From: Granulicella sapmiensis
GTDB lineage: Bacteria; Acidobacteriota; Terriglobia; Terriglobales; Acidobacteriaceae
Direction: 5' to 3'
DNA length: 64,000 bases
Assembly: GCA_026225395.1 (NCBI GenBank)
Contig: JAMFSR010000024.1
Location: forward strand, 95,095-159,094
In this document: one piece after another, positions 26,662 through 35,570 of the stretch
Layout: each line of letters opens with the position of its first letter
Position numbering within the stretch: the stretch's first letter is position 1
The notes under the pieces: generated by a model
The model's database searches: none
What the model saw: the letters and a program-made list of their open reading frames with translations, nothing else
Told to the model about the DNA's origin: nothing
Position numbers and translations under genes: made by a program

Positions 26662-27627
26662 TTAGTTTGCCGGGCGCTTCCAGTCCATGCGTTTGCCGGT
26701 GAGGCTCTGATAGACGGTCGCCGTAAACCCAATGCCGTCTACGCGGTCGGTCGCATATTGCTGGTCGAATTCGCGTGTCGGCTTGCTGGCTTCGATCTCC
26801 TCCAGGCTCTTGCCGATAGCTACTTGCGCGGCTACGCGGTCACGTACGGTCTGGATCATGTCGCGGTAGGCTTTGAGCTCGTGTTTGGTTGCGACCGGGC
26901 CATGGCCGGGTACGACCTGCGTCTTGTCGTCGATTCGCGCCAGCACCGCGTCGATTACCGGGAAATACCCGTCGACCGTGCCGTTTGAGGCGATATCGAT
27001 CAGCGGGTAGAGGTTGTTCACGAAGACATCGCCCATATGCACGACGTTTGCATTGTGGAAGTACACGATGGTGTCCGTGTCGGTGTGGGATGGCTGCTTG
27101 TAGATGCCTTCGATCTCTTCGCCGTTGAGGTAGAGAGTGATGCGGTTTTGGTAGGTGAGGGTCGGCCATCCGGCGACGGGGGCCGGCGGAGATGTTTTGC
27201 CGGTGAGGGGGCTGACACGGCTCTGTGTCATGCGAAGGCGGCAGTTTTCCTGCCCGATGATGGTCGCGCCATCCTGATGGAAGGCCGCGTTCGCGCCGGT
27301 GTGATCGCCGTGGTAGTGCGAGCTGATCACATACTTTACGTTGCCCGCGTCCAGTTTTACGAGCGCCTCTTTGAGCTTGGGCGCCACCTGGGCAAACTCC
27401 GTGTCGACGAGCAGTGTGCCGTCCGGGCCGATCGAAGCTACGGTGTTGCCTCCGGAGCCATGCAGAAAGTACAAGTGAGGGGCAAGCTCGCGGACATCGA
27501 TGGTAAGGTGCTCCCAGTCGGTGGAAAAACCATCGGCAATGCGGGGCGTCTGTGCCGTCGCCATCGATCCACAAACCAGCATTGCCGCCAGCAAACACGT
27601 TCGCTTCGCCTTCATGAGCATGGTCAT
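26662..27627 (-). CDS. Exported metallo-beta-lactamase-fold hydrolase
   Basis: A 321-residue protein with a signal peptide (TCLLAAMLVCGSMATAQ) and an MBL fold. Zn-binding motif H-x-H-x-D-H is in VISSHYHGDHTGANAAF. The later ligand His is in IYKQPSHTDTDTIVYF, the bridging Asp region is VHMGDVF, and the final His is in VVPGHGP. The long C-terminal helix region (IQTVRDRVAAQVAIGKSLEE) is typical of periplasmic cyclase-like MBL proteins. The substrate is not predictable. The ATG at 27627 has GAAAGA seven bases ahead and is preferred over 27660. Confidence 0.85.
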   Translation of the reverse strand: MTMLMKAKRTCLLAAMLVCGSMATAQTPRIADGFSTDWEHLTIDVRELAPHLYFLHGSGGNTVASIGPDGTLLVDTEFAQVAPKLKEALVKLDAGNVKYVISSHYHGDHTGANAAFHQDGATIIGQENCRLRMTQSRVSPLTGKTSPPAPVAGWPTLTYQNRITLYLNGEEIEGIYKQPSHTDTDTIVYFHNANVVHMGDVFVNNLYPLIDIASNGTVDGYFPVIDAVLARIDDKTQVVPGHGPVATKHELKAYRDMIQTVRDRVAAQVAIGKSLEEIEASKPTREFDQQYATDRVDGIGFTATVYQSLTGKRMDWKRPAN

Positions 27628-27719
27628 TCGTTCATCTTTCTCAAATTGAGTGGGCTGCACATTGATCGTACAACGCGGGCACGCGATACAGTCATTTCAT
27701 CCTCTTTGGAGATTTGTGA

Positions 27720-29033
27720 ATGGCCAGCCACAACAAGCTTCGCCTCCTGCCCCTGATCGGAGCGACCTACTTCATGGTGTCGGGTGGCCCTTATGGGCTT
27801 GAAGACATCATCGGCAAAGCGGGATACCTGCGTGCTCTATTGATGCTCGCGGTGATTCCGTTCCTTTGGTCACTGCCGACGTCGCTGATGGTGGGAGAGC
27901 TGGCCAGTGCCATACCTTGTGAAGGCGGCTACTATGTCTGGGTGCGGCGCGCGTTGGGACGGTTCTGGGGATTCCAGGAAGCGTGGCTTTCGCTGGCTGC
28001 CAGCGTGTTCGACATGGCGATCTATCCGACGATCTTTGTGCTGTACCTGGGGCGCGTGATGCCGACCTGGACCGCGGGCTATCGCGGGACGCTGTGGGCG
28101 CTTGCCGTGGTTGTCGGCTGCACGTTGTGGAACCTGAAGGGTGCGAAGGCCGTCGGCGAGAGTTCAGTGGTGATGTTCTGCGTGCTGCTTTCACCGTTTG
28201 TGGTGCTCGTGGTGGTGGCGCTGTATCAATGGCACGGACGCGGCAGCGGTGCGCTGGCGCATCCAATCTCATCGCCTGATATCGCGGGCGCCATCTCGGT
28301 GACGCTGTGGAACTACATGGGATGGGATAACGCGTCGACCGTGGCGCAGGAGGTCGAAAATCCGCAGCATAACTATCCCCGTGCGATGCTTGGCGCGGCG
28401 GCGCTGGTTGCTGTTACGTACATTGTTCCACTGCTTGCGGTGGGACTTGCAGGGCTTGCGCCGGATCAGTTTTCTACGGGCGCGTGGACTGATGCGGCGC
28501 GCATCGTCGTCGGGCCGGCGCTTGGGCTTGCGGTTGTGCTGGGAGGCATGATCAATGGCGTCGGCATGTTTAACCCGCTGATGATGAGCTATAGCCGCGT
28601 GCCGTATGCGATGGCGGAAGATCGTCTGCTGCCGCGGCTTTTCACGCGGGTGAACCGTTTCGGGGTTCCGTGGCTTGCGGTGGTGTTTTGCGCGATGATC
28701 TGGGCACTGGCGCTCAACTTCAGCTTTGAGCGGCTGATCTCGATCGATCTTGTTCTGTATGGTGCGGCTCTGCTGCTGGAATTCGTCGCACTGGTCGTGT
28801 TGCGGCGGCGTGAACCGGACCTGCTGCGACCGTTTCGCGTTTTCGGAGGTACGGCGGGGGCAATAGCTGTAGGGATTTTCCCAGCGGCGCTGATCGTGTT
28901 TGCGCTATATGCCGCGCGGGATGAACATGTGCTTGGGTTGCCGGCGCTGGCGTTTGCAGCGCTTGTAGGAATGGCTGGGGCGATTGTTTATCCGTTGACG
29001 AAGCTGCTTGCGTCTGATGCAGCTTCGAGTTAG
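27720..29033 (+). CDS. APC-family amino-acid permease
   Basis: A 437-residue inner-membrane transporter with about twelve membrane segments. The first is typical of the APC superfamily (YFMVSGGPYGLEDIIGKAGY), then SLMVGELASAIPCEGGYYVW with the unwound TM3/loop Gly-Gly-Tyr, and LWNYMGWDNASTVAQEVENP in the TM6 region. Import of an amino acid or polyamine with protons is expected. GGAG lies eight bases before the ATG. Divergent from the MBL gene, with 92 bases between the two starts. Confidence 0.85.
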   Translation: MASHNKLRLLPLIGATYFMVSGGPYGLEDIIGKAGYLRALLMLAVIPFLWSLPTSLMVGELASAIPCEGGYYVWVRRALGRFWGFQEAWLSLAASVFDMAIYPTIFVLYLGRVMPTWTAGYRGTLWALAVVVGCTLWNLKGAKAVGESSVVMFCVLLSPFVVLVVVALYQWHGRGSGALAHPISSPDIAGAISVTLWNYMGWDNASTVAQEVENPQHNYPRAMLGAAALVAVTYIVPLLAVGLAGLAPDQFSTGAWTDAARIVVGPALGLAVVLGGMINGVGMFNPLMMSYSRVPYAMAEDRLLPRLFTRVNRFGVPWLAVVFCAMIWALALNFSFERLISIDLVLYGAALLLEFVALVVLRRREPDLLRPFRVFGGTAGAIAVGIFPAALIVFALYAARDEHVLGLPALAFAALVGMAGAIVYPLTKLLASDAASS

Positions 29034-29044
29034 CGAACGAAAAC

Positions 29045-29083
29045 AAGAAAGCCCGCCAGCGGCTTGCTGGCGGACTTTCTTGC
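29045..29083. terminator. Bidirectional terminator between permease and pyrophosphatase genes
   Basis: A long stem (AAGAAAG-C-CCGCCAGC pairing with GCTGGCGG-A-CTTTCTT, one C·A mismatch) around a GGCTT loop. A-rich and T-rich flanks serve both converging genes. Confidence 0.85.
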
Positions 29084-29093
29084 TTTCGCGAAC

Positions 29094-29651
29094 CTACGCA
29101 GTCTTCGTTGCGTGAATAACCGGCGTGGTCTTGTTGGTGATGTACTGCTGCTGCGCCTTTTTGATGACTTCCTTGGCGTACTCAGCGCCCTTCCATCCGC
29201 GTACCTCGACGCTTTTGCCTTCGAGGTCTTTATAGATGGAAAAGAAGTGGGTGATCTCCTTCAGGATGTGAGGGTAGATCTGCGAATAGTCGTTCACGTC
29301 GTTGTACCGCGGGTTTCCTTCGCCTACGCAGAGAATCTTCTCATCGCCCTGTCCCTGGTCGATCATATCGAGCACGCCGATGGGGCGCACTTCTTGTATG
29401 CAACCAGGAAAGCTTGGTGTATCGACCAGAACCAGTACATCCAGCGGATCGCCGTCGTCGCCCAGCGTGCTCGGGATGAAACCATAGTCGCCCGGGTAGT
29501 GTACCGGCGAAAACAGGTTGCGGTCCAGACGGAACACATGCAGTTCCTTGTCGTACTCGTACTTGCTGATTCCCTCCAGGGGAATCTCGATCACGGCATT
29601 CACCAGGTCGGGCGACTTTGCTCCGACGGGAAGTGTCAGGTAATTGGTCAT
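29094..29651 (-). CDS. ppa: Inorganic pyrophosphatase (family I)
   Basis: A 185-residue cytoplasmic enzyme that hydrolyses PPi to phosphate and pulls biosynthetic reactions forward. It has the family I start (IEIPLEGISKYEYDKE), the substrate region VHYPGDYGFIP, and the signature DGDPLDVLVLVD with the metal-binding aspartates. Length agrees with the family. The frame extends upstream to 29738, but the ATG at 29651 gives the normal N terminus (MTNYLTLPVG). Confidence 0.95.
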   Translation of the reverse strand: MTNYLTLPVGAKSPDLVNAVIEIPLEGISKYEYDKELHVFRLDRNLFSPVHYPGDYGFIPSTLGDDGDPLDVLVLVDTPSFPGCIQEVRPIGVLDMIDQGQGDEKILCVGEGNPRYNDVNDYSQIYPHILKEITHFFSIYKDLEGKSVEVRGWKGAEYAKEVIKKAQQQYITNKTTPVIHATKTA

Positions 29652-29893
29652 AGGTTCTGAAGGTCTTTTCTTACTGCAAGATTGAAACTCGTGGTCCGTC
29701 GCTCTGTTCGTTTCACAAAAATGGCCCGAACAAGACAAACTTCTTTACAGTTTATATTCATCGGCTCAAACGCATTTCCACTATCAGACGGGCAACCCTT
29801 TTTGCCCAATCGAAACCATAGCGGCACACGGGCAGCCTCAACGCTGTAATCCGTCTCCAACTAAAAAGTCGTCTTGTTGGCAGTGAGGTTTTC

Positions 29894-30496
29894 GTGAATA
29901 ATTTGCGGCTAGGCTCGTTTTTCCTGTTTGCCCCAGTTCTGATTTTTAGCGTACTTTTTCCAGTTGTTCCGAACCATTGTTCTGCCCAGGAAGTCCCCAC
30001 AGAGTCCAAGGGAGCGGATATCTCCGTGTTTGGAGGGATAACCAGTCTTGCGCCGGGCTTTGTTTCGGGGCGCGAAACTGGGGGGACGGCCGGCGTCAAC
30101 TTTACACGCTATTTTTCATGGCCCGTTGCGCCTTCAGTTGAAATTCGCGCCAACACCGCTAACGGAAGCCAGGTAGAGGAGCGTTCGTACCTGGTCGGTT
30201 TCCGCGCCCAGGCCGGCATCAACTGGCGCTATCATCCGTATGCCGATTTCATGGTTGGCAAGGGGACCATCCACTACGATCACCCCGCGGGTGGCTATTT
30301 GGGTGACAATTCCACGGTGTATTCGTATGGTGGGGGTGTCGATATCGATGTCACACGCAACTTCCAGGCCAAACTTGATTTTCAAGAGCAGAAATGGAAT
30401 ATAGGCAGGGATGCGTCCGACAAGTTCAATCCCAATCTGATTACGATTGGCGTCGCGTATCGCATCCCTTTCCGTCCGAACGTCGGACGCAGATAG
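29894..30496 (+). CDS. Outer-membrane beta-barrel protein
   Basis: A 200-residue protein with a signal peptide (FFLFAPVLIFSVLFPVVPN, ending near SAQ) followed by alternating beta-strands (ADISVFGGITSL, TAGVNFTRYF, SVEIRANTA, YLVGFRAQAGINWRYHPYA, FQAKLDFQEQKWNIG). The last strand is ITIGVAYRIPF with a terminal aromatic. It fits the small OmpA/OmpX-like eight-strand barrel class; function unknown. The start is a GTG with GAGG five bases upstream. Confidence 0.7.
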   Translation: MNNLRLGSFFLFAPVLIFSVLFPVVPNHCSAQEVPTESKGADISVFGGITSLAPGFVSGRETGGTAGVNFTRYFSWPVAPSVEIRANTANGSQVEERSYLVGFRAQAGINWRYHPYADFMVGKGTIHYDHPAGGYLGDNSTVYSYGGGVDIDVTRNFQAKLDFQEQKWNIGRDASDKFNPNLITIGVAYRIPFRPNVGRR

Positions 30497-30544
30497 TACC
30501 CGCCGCAGATGGCCGATGCTAGGCTTAATGCTGGAGCCTAACTT

Positions 30545-31600
30545 TTGTCAGAACCGCAGCCTTCTAGCACTTCCCGTTTCGTTCGCGCCTGTCTTCGTCT
30601 TCCTGTTGACCGCACGCCTGTCTGGTTTCTCCGGCAAGCGGGGCGTTATATGCCGGAGTATATGACGGTGCGCAAGCACCATTCGCTGCTGGAAATCTGC
30701 CGCACGCCGGATATTGCCGCTGAAGTCACCATAACGGCTGCAGAGCGGCTGGGCGTGGATGCCGCGATTATCTTCGCCGATCTGCTGCTGCCGTTCACGC
30801 CGATGGGGCTCGATTTCGAGTTTGTGAACGGGGAAGGCCCTGTAGTGCATCAGCCAATTCGGACACTGGAGCAGATTCAGGCGCTGCGCACAGATCGCAC
30901 AGATGAGTTGCTATACGTCTCGCAGGCGATCGAGAAGGTGGCCAAACACTTCAGTGGGCTGCGGGAGGACGGCGATACGCTCGGCATTATTGGCTTCTGC
31001 GGAGCGCCGTTTACGCTCGCCAGCTACATGATTGAAGGCTCGGGCTCTCGTAACTATATCGAAGCCAAGAAGCTGATGTATTCGCAGGACGGCTCGTGGC
31101 CGTTGCTGATGTCCAAGTTGGTTGAGGTGTTAGTTGCCTATGCAACGCAGCAGGTCGAGGCGGGCGCGGATGTGATCCAGGTATTCGATTCGTGGGCGGG
31201 TGCGCTCAGTGTTCAGGATTATCGCCAATACTGCCTTGCGCCTACGACGGAACTCATCCAGCGCATCAAGGCGCTGGGCGTACCCGTGATTTACTTTGGA
31301 GTCGATACCGCGAGTTTGCTGCCTACCTTCCGCGAAACCGGTGCAGACGTGCTGGGGTTGGACTGGCGTATCCCGTTGGATGAGGGCATGCGTGCGGCCG
31401 GCCCGGGATGCGCGGTGCAGGGAAATCTCGATCCGATTACGTTGTTTGCGCCTCCGGATGTGCTGGAAGCTCGCGTGTCTGAGATATTGAAGCTGGCTGC
31501 GAAGCGTCCCGGCCACATCTTCAATCTGGGACACGGGATTGTTCCCGGCACGCCAGTGGATGCGGTTCTGCAGATTGTGCAGCAGATAAAACGGAGCTAA
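30545..31600 (+). CDS. hemE: Uroporphyrinogen decarboxylase
   Basis: A 351-residue enzyme that decarboxylates the four acetate side chains of uroporphyrinogen III to coproporphyrinogen III in heme synthesis. It has the family signature RTPVWFLRQAGRYMPEY, then IIFADLLLPF, GFCGAPFTLASYMIEG and FNLGHGIVPGTPVDAV. The start is TTG with GGAG nine bases ahead. Its stop overlaps the end of the convergent diguanylate cyclase gene by four bases. Confidence 0.95.
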   Translation: MSEPQPSSTSRFVRACLRLPVDRTPVWFLRQAGRYMPEYMTVRKHHSLLEICRTPDIAAEVTITAAERLGVDAAIIFADLLLPFTPMGLDFEFVNGEGPVVHQPIRTLEQIQALRTDRTDELLYVSQAIEKVAKHFSGLREDGDTLGIIGFCGAPFTLASYMIEGSGSRNYIEAKKLMYSQDGSWPLLMSKLVEVLVAYATQQVEAGADVIQVFDSWAGALSVQDYRQYCLAPTTELIQRIKALGVPVIYFGVDTASLLPTFRETGADVLGLDWRIPLDEGMRAAGPGCAVQGNLDPITLFAPPDVLEARVSEILKLAAKRPGHIFNLGHGIVPGTPVDAVLQIVQQIKRS

Positions 31601-33366
31601 GCGAGGCCAACAGCATTTGACGACTCCAGCATGACTTGGTTTCTTCCCGCATGCTTGGCGCGGTACAGCGCGCCATCGGCCAGTTGAATGAGGTTTCCGC
31701 CATCTCTGCCTGCATCTGGATACATCGCAATACCCACGGAGATGGTGATCGACCCCAGCAACTCGCCGCGGTAGTGGGTGCGAATTTCGGAAACAGCGCC
31801 GCGAATCATCTCCGCTCTTCGCGCTGCCGTCGCTTCATTGGCGTCCGGCATAATCACGACAAACTCTTCGCCGCCATACCGGCAGATGATATCTTCCTCG
31901 CGAAGCGAACGCCGGAAACACTCGGCCACCTCGCGCAGCACAATGTCCCCGGCCTCGTGGCCGAAGGTGTCGTTCATCAGCTTGAAGTGGTCGACATCGA
32001 GCATCATCACGGCTACGGGCGTTCCCTGTCGCGCCGCCCTGTGCAACTCGCGCTCCAGCGCAATTTCCATAAAGTTCCGGTTGAACAGACCAGTCAGCCC
32101 GTCGCGGATGGATTGTCCTTCCAGCTTGGCCCGCAGGTTGAGGCTTGCGATCGAAAGCGAAGCCAGTTCCGCCAACTCCACGATCAGGGGTGTCCGTTCT
32201 TCGGCAATGATCAGTGATTTCGGCGTATCCGAACACACGAATACGAAGCCCTGGGTTTCTCCGTGAGCTGCGAGGGGAACGCACAGGTAGTTGTCCGGCG
32301 CGGCACCCACAAAATGCATGCAGTTCAGTTCGGCTTTACCGGGTTGCCGCCAGCGAGCCCTGCCTGCCCGCAAGCCACAACAGGCATCAGGAGCGAACCC
32401 ATCCACCAGCCGCGTGGCTTCGCCCCATGTAGCGGCAATCTCCACCATGCGGCGCGAGTTATTGATGACCAGTGTCGCTCCGCTGGTTCCGGGCAGCAAC
32501 ATGTGCATGTGCCTCACCACGCTCTCATGTGCCTGCTTGGCGGTCATGCACAACTGCAACTCGTCGCGTGCATTGGTCAGCAAACTCGACTCCTGGGCGC
32601 GATTGGTCAGCTTCCGGACCGTAGTTTCCAACTGGGCCTTCGCGGCAGAGAGGCGTGTTTCGTCCAGCCTCCGCCGGGCTGCGTCCCGGAAGAGGAAAAG
32701 GAACAACACGACGACAATCACTGTAGAAATTCCAAGGAAACCGCTGCTTAGCAGGAAGCTCTCGTAGGACTTCTCCTTGGAATCGTTCGTCCGCTGCAGT
32801 AGTAATCCATGTTCTTCCTGCTGCAATACGTTAATCGCGTTTCTACACTGGAGAAGCTCTTTGTCGGGAACCGTTTTGCTGGCCGCTGCGCTGGTAACAA
32901 TATCGGCCAGTTTTTGCTCTTTTTCGCCCAGATCCTTGGCGTGGCGGCTCTGGGAGGGGTTGTCCTTCACCAATTCCTTCAACTGCAGCATGTCCGCGCC
33001 CAGGTACGTCGAGGGCATCAGCGCCGAGTGCAGCTTTTCGCGGTCTCCAGTTGTTGCATAGAGCTGCAGGTTGAAGTCCACGCGTTCTATGCGGAGCTGC
33101 TGCGTCTGGAGGTTGAACAGTACTTCCTGGGAGTGTTCGATCCAGTCTCGCGCCATCTCTGTCTGCTTCAGGTTTCTGTAGACCGTGTAGCCACCTGCAG
33201 CAAGGAACGCTACCGCTACTGCGGCCGACAGTACCAGCAGGGCCACAATCTTTACGGACTTCGCGCGCACTTTTTCCGCGTCTTCGCTCGCCACGATTTT
33301 CTCAAGCCCCGGCCTATCAACAACAGCGAGTTCGAGATTCGCGAACTCTTTATCGTTTGTGGCCAT
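31597..33366 (-). CDS. Membrane diguanylate cyclase (sensor-GAF-GGDEF)
   Basis: A 589-residue protein that should make cyclic di-GMP from GTP. TM1 is near residues 40-62, a periplasmic helical sensor of about 145 residues follows (EVLFNLQTQQLRIERVDFNL, CHASE3-like in layout), then TM2 (GFLGISTVIVVVLFLFLF) and a GAF-like region at about 270-400 with several cysteines (APDACCGLRAG, ELNCMHF). The GGDEF domain has RDGLTGLFNRNFME, DVDHFKLMNDTFGHEAGD and the active-site GGEEF. R-E-E-D five residues before GGEEF fits the product-inhibition I-site, so the enzyme is probably feedback inhibited. Confidence 0.9.
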   Translation of the reverse strand: MATNDKEFANLELAVVDRPGLEKIVASEDAEKVRAKSVKIVALLVLSAAVAVAFLAAGGYTVYRNLKQTEMARDWIEHSQEVLFNLQTQQLRIERVDFNLQLYATTGDREKLHSALMPSTYLGADMLQLKELVKDNPSQSRHAKDLGEKEQKLADIVTSAAASKTVPDKELLQCRNAINVLQQEEHGLLLQRTNDSKEKSYESFLLSSGFLGISTVIVVVLFLFLFRDAARRRLDETRLSAAKAQLETTVRKLTNRAQESSLLTNARDELQLCMTAKQAHESVVRHMHMLLPGTSGATLVINNSRRMVEIAATWGEATRLVDGFAPDACCGLRAGRARWRQPGKAELNCMHFVGAAPDNYLCVPLAAHGETQGFVFVCSDTPKSLIIAEERTPLIVELAELASLSIASLNLRAKLEGQSIRDGLTGLFNRNFMEIALERELHRAARQGTPVAVMMLDVDHFKLMNDTFGHEAGDIVLREVAECFRRSLREEDIICRYGGEEFVVIMPDANEATAARRAEMIRGAVSEIRTHYRGELLGSITISVGIAMYPDAGRDGGNLIQLADGALYRAKHAGRNQVMLESSNAVGLA

Positions 33367-33565
33367 AATGTCTCACCTTGGAGCCCGACGTCAGTTCTAT
33401 ACGTGTTCCGATTCTATGCGTCCCCAGGGGGGTCATCCTATGGCGCAAATGGGGTATTTTACGGTCTTTATCGTCCCGCGACAGTCGCACTATGGAGCGC
33501 CACCTCTTCCAGGCTTCCGCAAAAATAATCGAGCGAATCGCCCTCTCACCCGTCTGTCCTGCTAG

Positions 33566-34123
33566 ATGCCCACCGTGATCGAGGATTTCAACTTGGCTTT
33601 ACCGATGCAGCACAGCGCAAGATCAGAAACCGATCTTGCGTCGCTGGTCGCGCAATACTCCGGTCTGCTGTTCCGGGTGGCGCACTCCGTGCTCCGGTCG
33701 CGCTCCGAAGCTGAAGATGCCGTACAGGACACTTTTGTCCGGGTGCTCGAACACCGGCGAACGCTACACAGTGTCCGGGACATGCGGGTCTGGCTCGTTC
33801 GCATCACCTGGAACCTCGCGCTCGATCGTCGCCGGCGCATTCGTCCCGACCAGATCGACGACCTCTTCGCCGCAACGCTCGTCAATCCCGGCACCCCGGC
33901 CGACGAGGCCCTGCATGAAGCCCAGCGAATGAAGACGATCCTCCGCGAAATCGACCGGCTGCCAAAGAAGGAGCGCCAGATCCTTCTGCTTTCGGCCCTC
34001 GATGAACTGGGAACCACAGAACTGGCCGCCGTTACCGGCCGCAGTGAATCCGCCGTACGTGCTCTGCTTTTCCGGGCCCGCACCCGGCTTCGCACCCGTC
34101 TGGAAAAAGGAGCTTCCGTATGA
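33566..34123 (+). CDS. ECF-type RNA polymerase sigma factor
   Basis: A 185-residue sigma-70 family protein. Region 2 has LLFRVAHSVLRSRSEAEDAV, QDTFVRVLEHRR and the -10 recognition helix MRVWLVRITWNLALDRRRR. Region 4 has LPKKERQILLLSALDELGTT followed by the helix-turn-helix of AVTGRSESAVRALLFRART. The stop overlaps the next ATG in ATGA, so it is coupled to a one-TM partner that probably acts as anti-sigma. Confidence 0.9.
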   Translation: MPTVIEDFNLALPMQHSARSETDLASLVAQYSGLLFRVAHSVLRSRSEAEDAVQDTFVRVLEHRRTLHSVRDMRVWLVRITWNLALDRRRRIRPDQIDDLFAATLVNPGTPADEALHEAQRMKTILREIDRLPKKERQILLLSALDELGTTELAAVTGRSESAVRALLFRARTRLRTRLEKGASV

Positions 34124-34710
34124 ACAACTCCGATCAGGACCTCAAACGCATCCTTAACGCTCTTCGCGACACCGAGCCTCCCCATGCCATGCAGCAACGG
34201 GTGCTGGCTGCCGTGGCTCAACGTGAGACCATGCCGTCACGCGTTTTCCCGTGGAGTTTCGCTGCACTCGCTACAACGGCAGTGATTGCGGTGATCCTGG
34301 CAATCCATCTCATGCCACACGGCACCCATTCTTCCCGCACGGCAAACCCGTTGCCGGAAGCCACCGTTTCACAGATACCTGCAGCTGCACTGGATCCTAA
34401 GCCTTTGATCCCTCATGTCTCGACAAAGATACCCGCCAACATTCCCTCTGTTCGAACAACGCGACGAACCCATCAACTGCTATGCGACTGCGATCCCACA
34501 GCGCTGGCAGAGGCGAATGCACCCAGCCTCCCGGCTCCTGAGCTTCCGCTCACCGAACAGGAAAAGCTTCTCCGCCGCATTGCCCATCATCCGGACGCGG
34601 TTGAAGTTGCCGAGCTGACCTCCACAGGCCGCGAAGCGAGAATCGCTGCCGAAAGTGACGATTTCAAAGCTTTCTTCACGCCACCCGAAACAGTACAGGC
34701 CCCCGAATAG
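34120..34710 (+). CDS. One-TM putative anti-sigma partner
   Basis: A 196-residue protein with a short cytoplasmic N terminus (DLKRILNALRDTEPPHAMQQ), one membrane segment at about residues 48-68 (AALATTAVIAVILAIHLMP) and a Pro/Thr-rich extracytoplasmic tail. No ZAS H-x3-C-x2-C motif is present. The four-base overlap with the sigma gene and the topology suggest an anti-sigma or co-regulator; this is inference from context only. Confidence 0.6.
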   Translation: MNNSDQDLKRILNALRDTEPPHAMQQRVLAAVAQRETMPSRVFPWSFAALATTAVIAVILAIHLMPHGTHSSRTANPLPEATVSQIPAAALDPKPLIPHVSTKIPANIPSVRTTRRTHQLLCDCDPTALAEANAPSLPAPELPLTEQEKLLRRIAHHPDAVEVAELTSTGREARIAAESDDFKAFFTPPETVQAPE

Positions 34711-34741
34711 TCGCCGCCGCATTTCATCTCACGGAGAACCC

Positions 34742-35527
34742 ATGAAACCCGCAACTCTGATCACGATACTCACGCTCACTCTCTCGCTAGCCGCTGCGGC
34801 GCAGACCCCGGATACTCCGAAGGTCGAGGCACCGAAAAAATCGAGCTCCTATACCGCCGAGATGGAAGCTAAAACGGCCGAGTTCCAGGTAAAGACCTTC
34901 TATCTCACCAACGCCAGTCAGCCAAGTGAAGCCAATGAGATTCTCGTTGCGCTGCGCAATCTTCTGCCGCCCTATGTGAAGATGTTTCTCGTTGCGGAGC
35001 AAAACGCTATCGTGGTCGACGCCGCGCCGGACCAGCTTGCCACCGTGCAGAAGCTGATCAATGAGCTCGACCGGCCGCGCAAAACCTACCGTCTTACCTA
35101 CACGCTCACGGATGTGGACGCAGGCAAGCGCGCTGGTACGCAACACTTCTCCATGGTCGTCGTCACAGGCCAGCGCACAACGCTCAAGCAGGGCAGCAAG
35201 GTCCCCGTAGCTACCGGAAGCTATAGCCCTGGAGCGGCAACCACCAACGGTACCGAGACGCAGTTCACATACCTCGATGTCGGTATGAACTTCTCCGCGC
35301 AGCTGGACGAAATCGAGCATGGAGCGCGACTCTATAGCAAGGTAGAGCAATCGAGTCTCGGTGAGGATAAAAACATTGCCAACGTTCAGGAACCCGTGGT
35401 CCGCCAGACGGTGATCGAAGGCACATCGTTCCTCACGCTCAATAAGCCACTCATCCTCGGCTCGGTCGATATCCTTGGCAGCACGCGTCACATCGACATA
35501 GAAGTCGTAATGGAGCAAGTCCAGTAG
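34742..35527 (+). CDS. Exported secretin-N-domain-like protein
   Basis: A 261-residue protein with a signal peptide (LITILTLTLSLAAAAQ). The fold at about residues 50-115 matches secretin/NolW short domains (FQVKTFYLTNASQPSEANEI, NAIVVDAAPDQLATVQKLIN, ELDRP), as seen in type II and IV pilus secretins. The C-terminal half is beta-rich and does not look like a secretin pore. GGAG lies six bases before the ATG at 34742. Third gene of the sigma operon, possibly an envelope component that the sigma factor controls. Confidence 0.7.
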   Translation: MKPATLITILTLTLSLAAAAQTPDTPKVEAPKKSSSYTAEMEAKTAEFQVKTFYLTNASQPSEANEILVALRNLLPPYVKMFLVAEQNAIVVDAAPDQLATVQKLINELDRPRKTYRLTYTLTDVDAGKRAGTQHFSMVVVTGQRTTLKQGSKVPVATGSYSPGAATTNGTETQFTYLDVGMNFSAQLDEIEHGARLYSKVEQSSLGEDKNIANVQEPVVRQTVIEGTSFLTLNKPLILGSVDILGSTRHIDIEVVMEQVQ

Positions 35528-35570
35528 AACGCCGTTACTGCGCCGCAGCCGCGCGCAGTAACGGCTGTAC

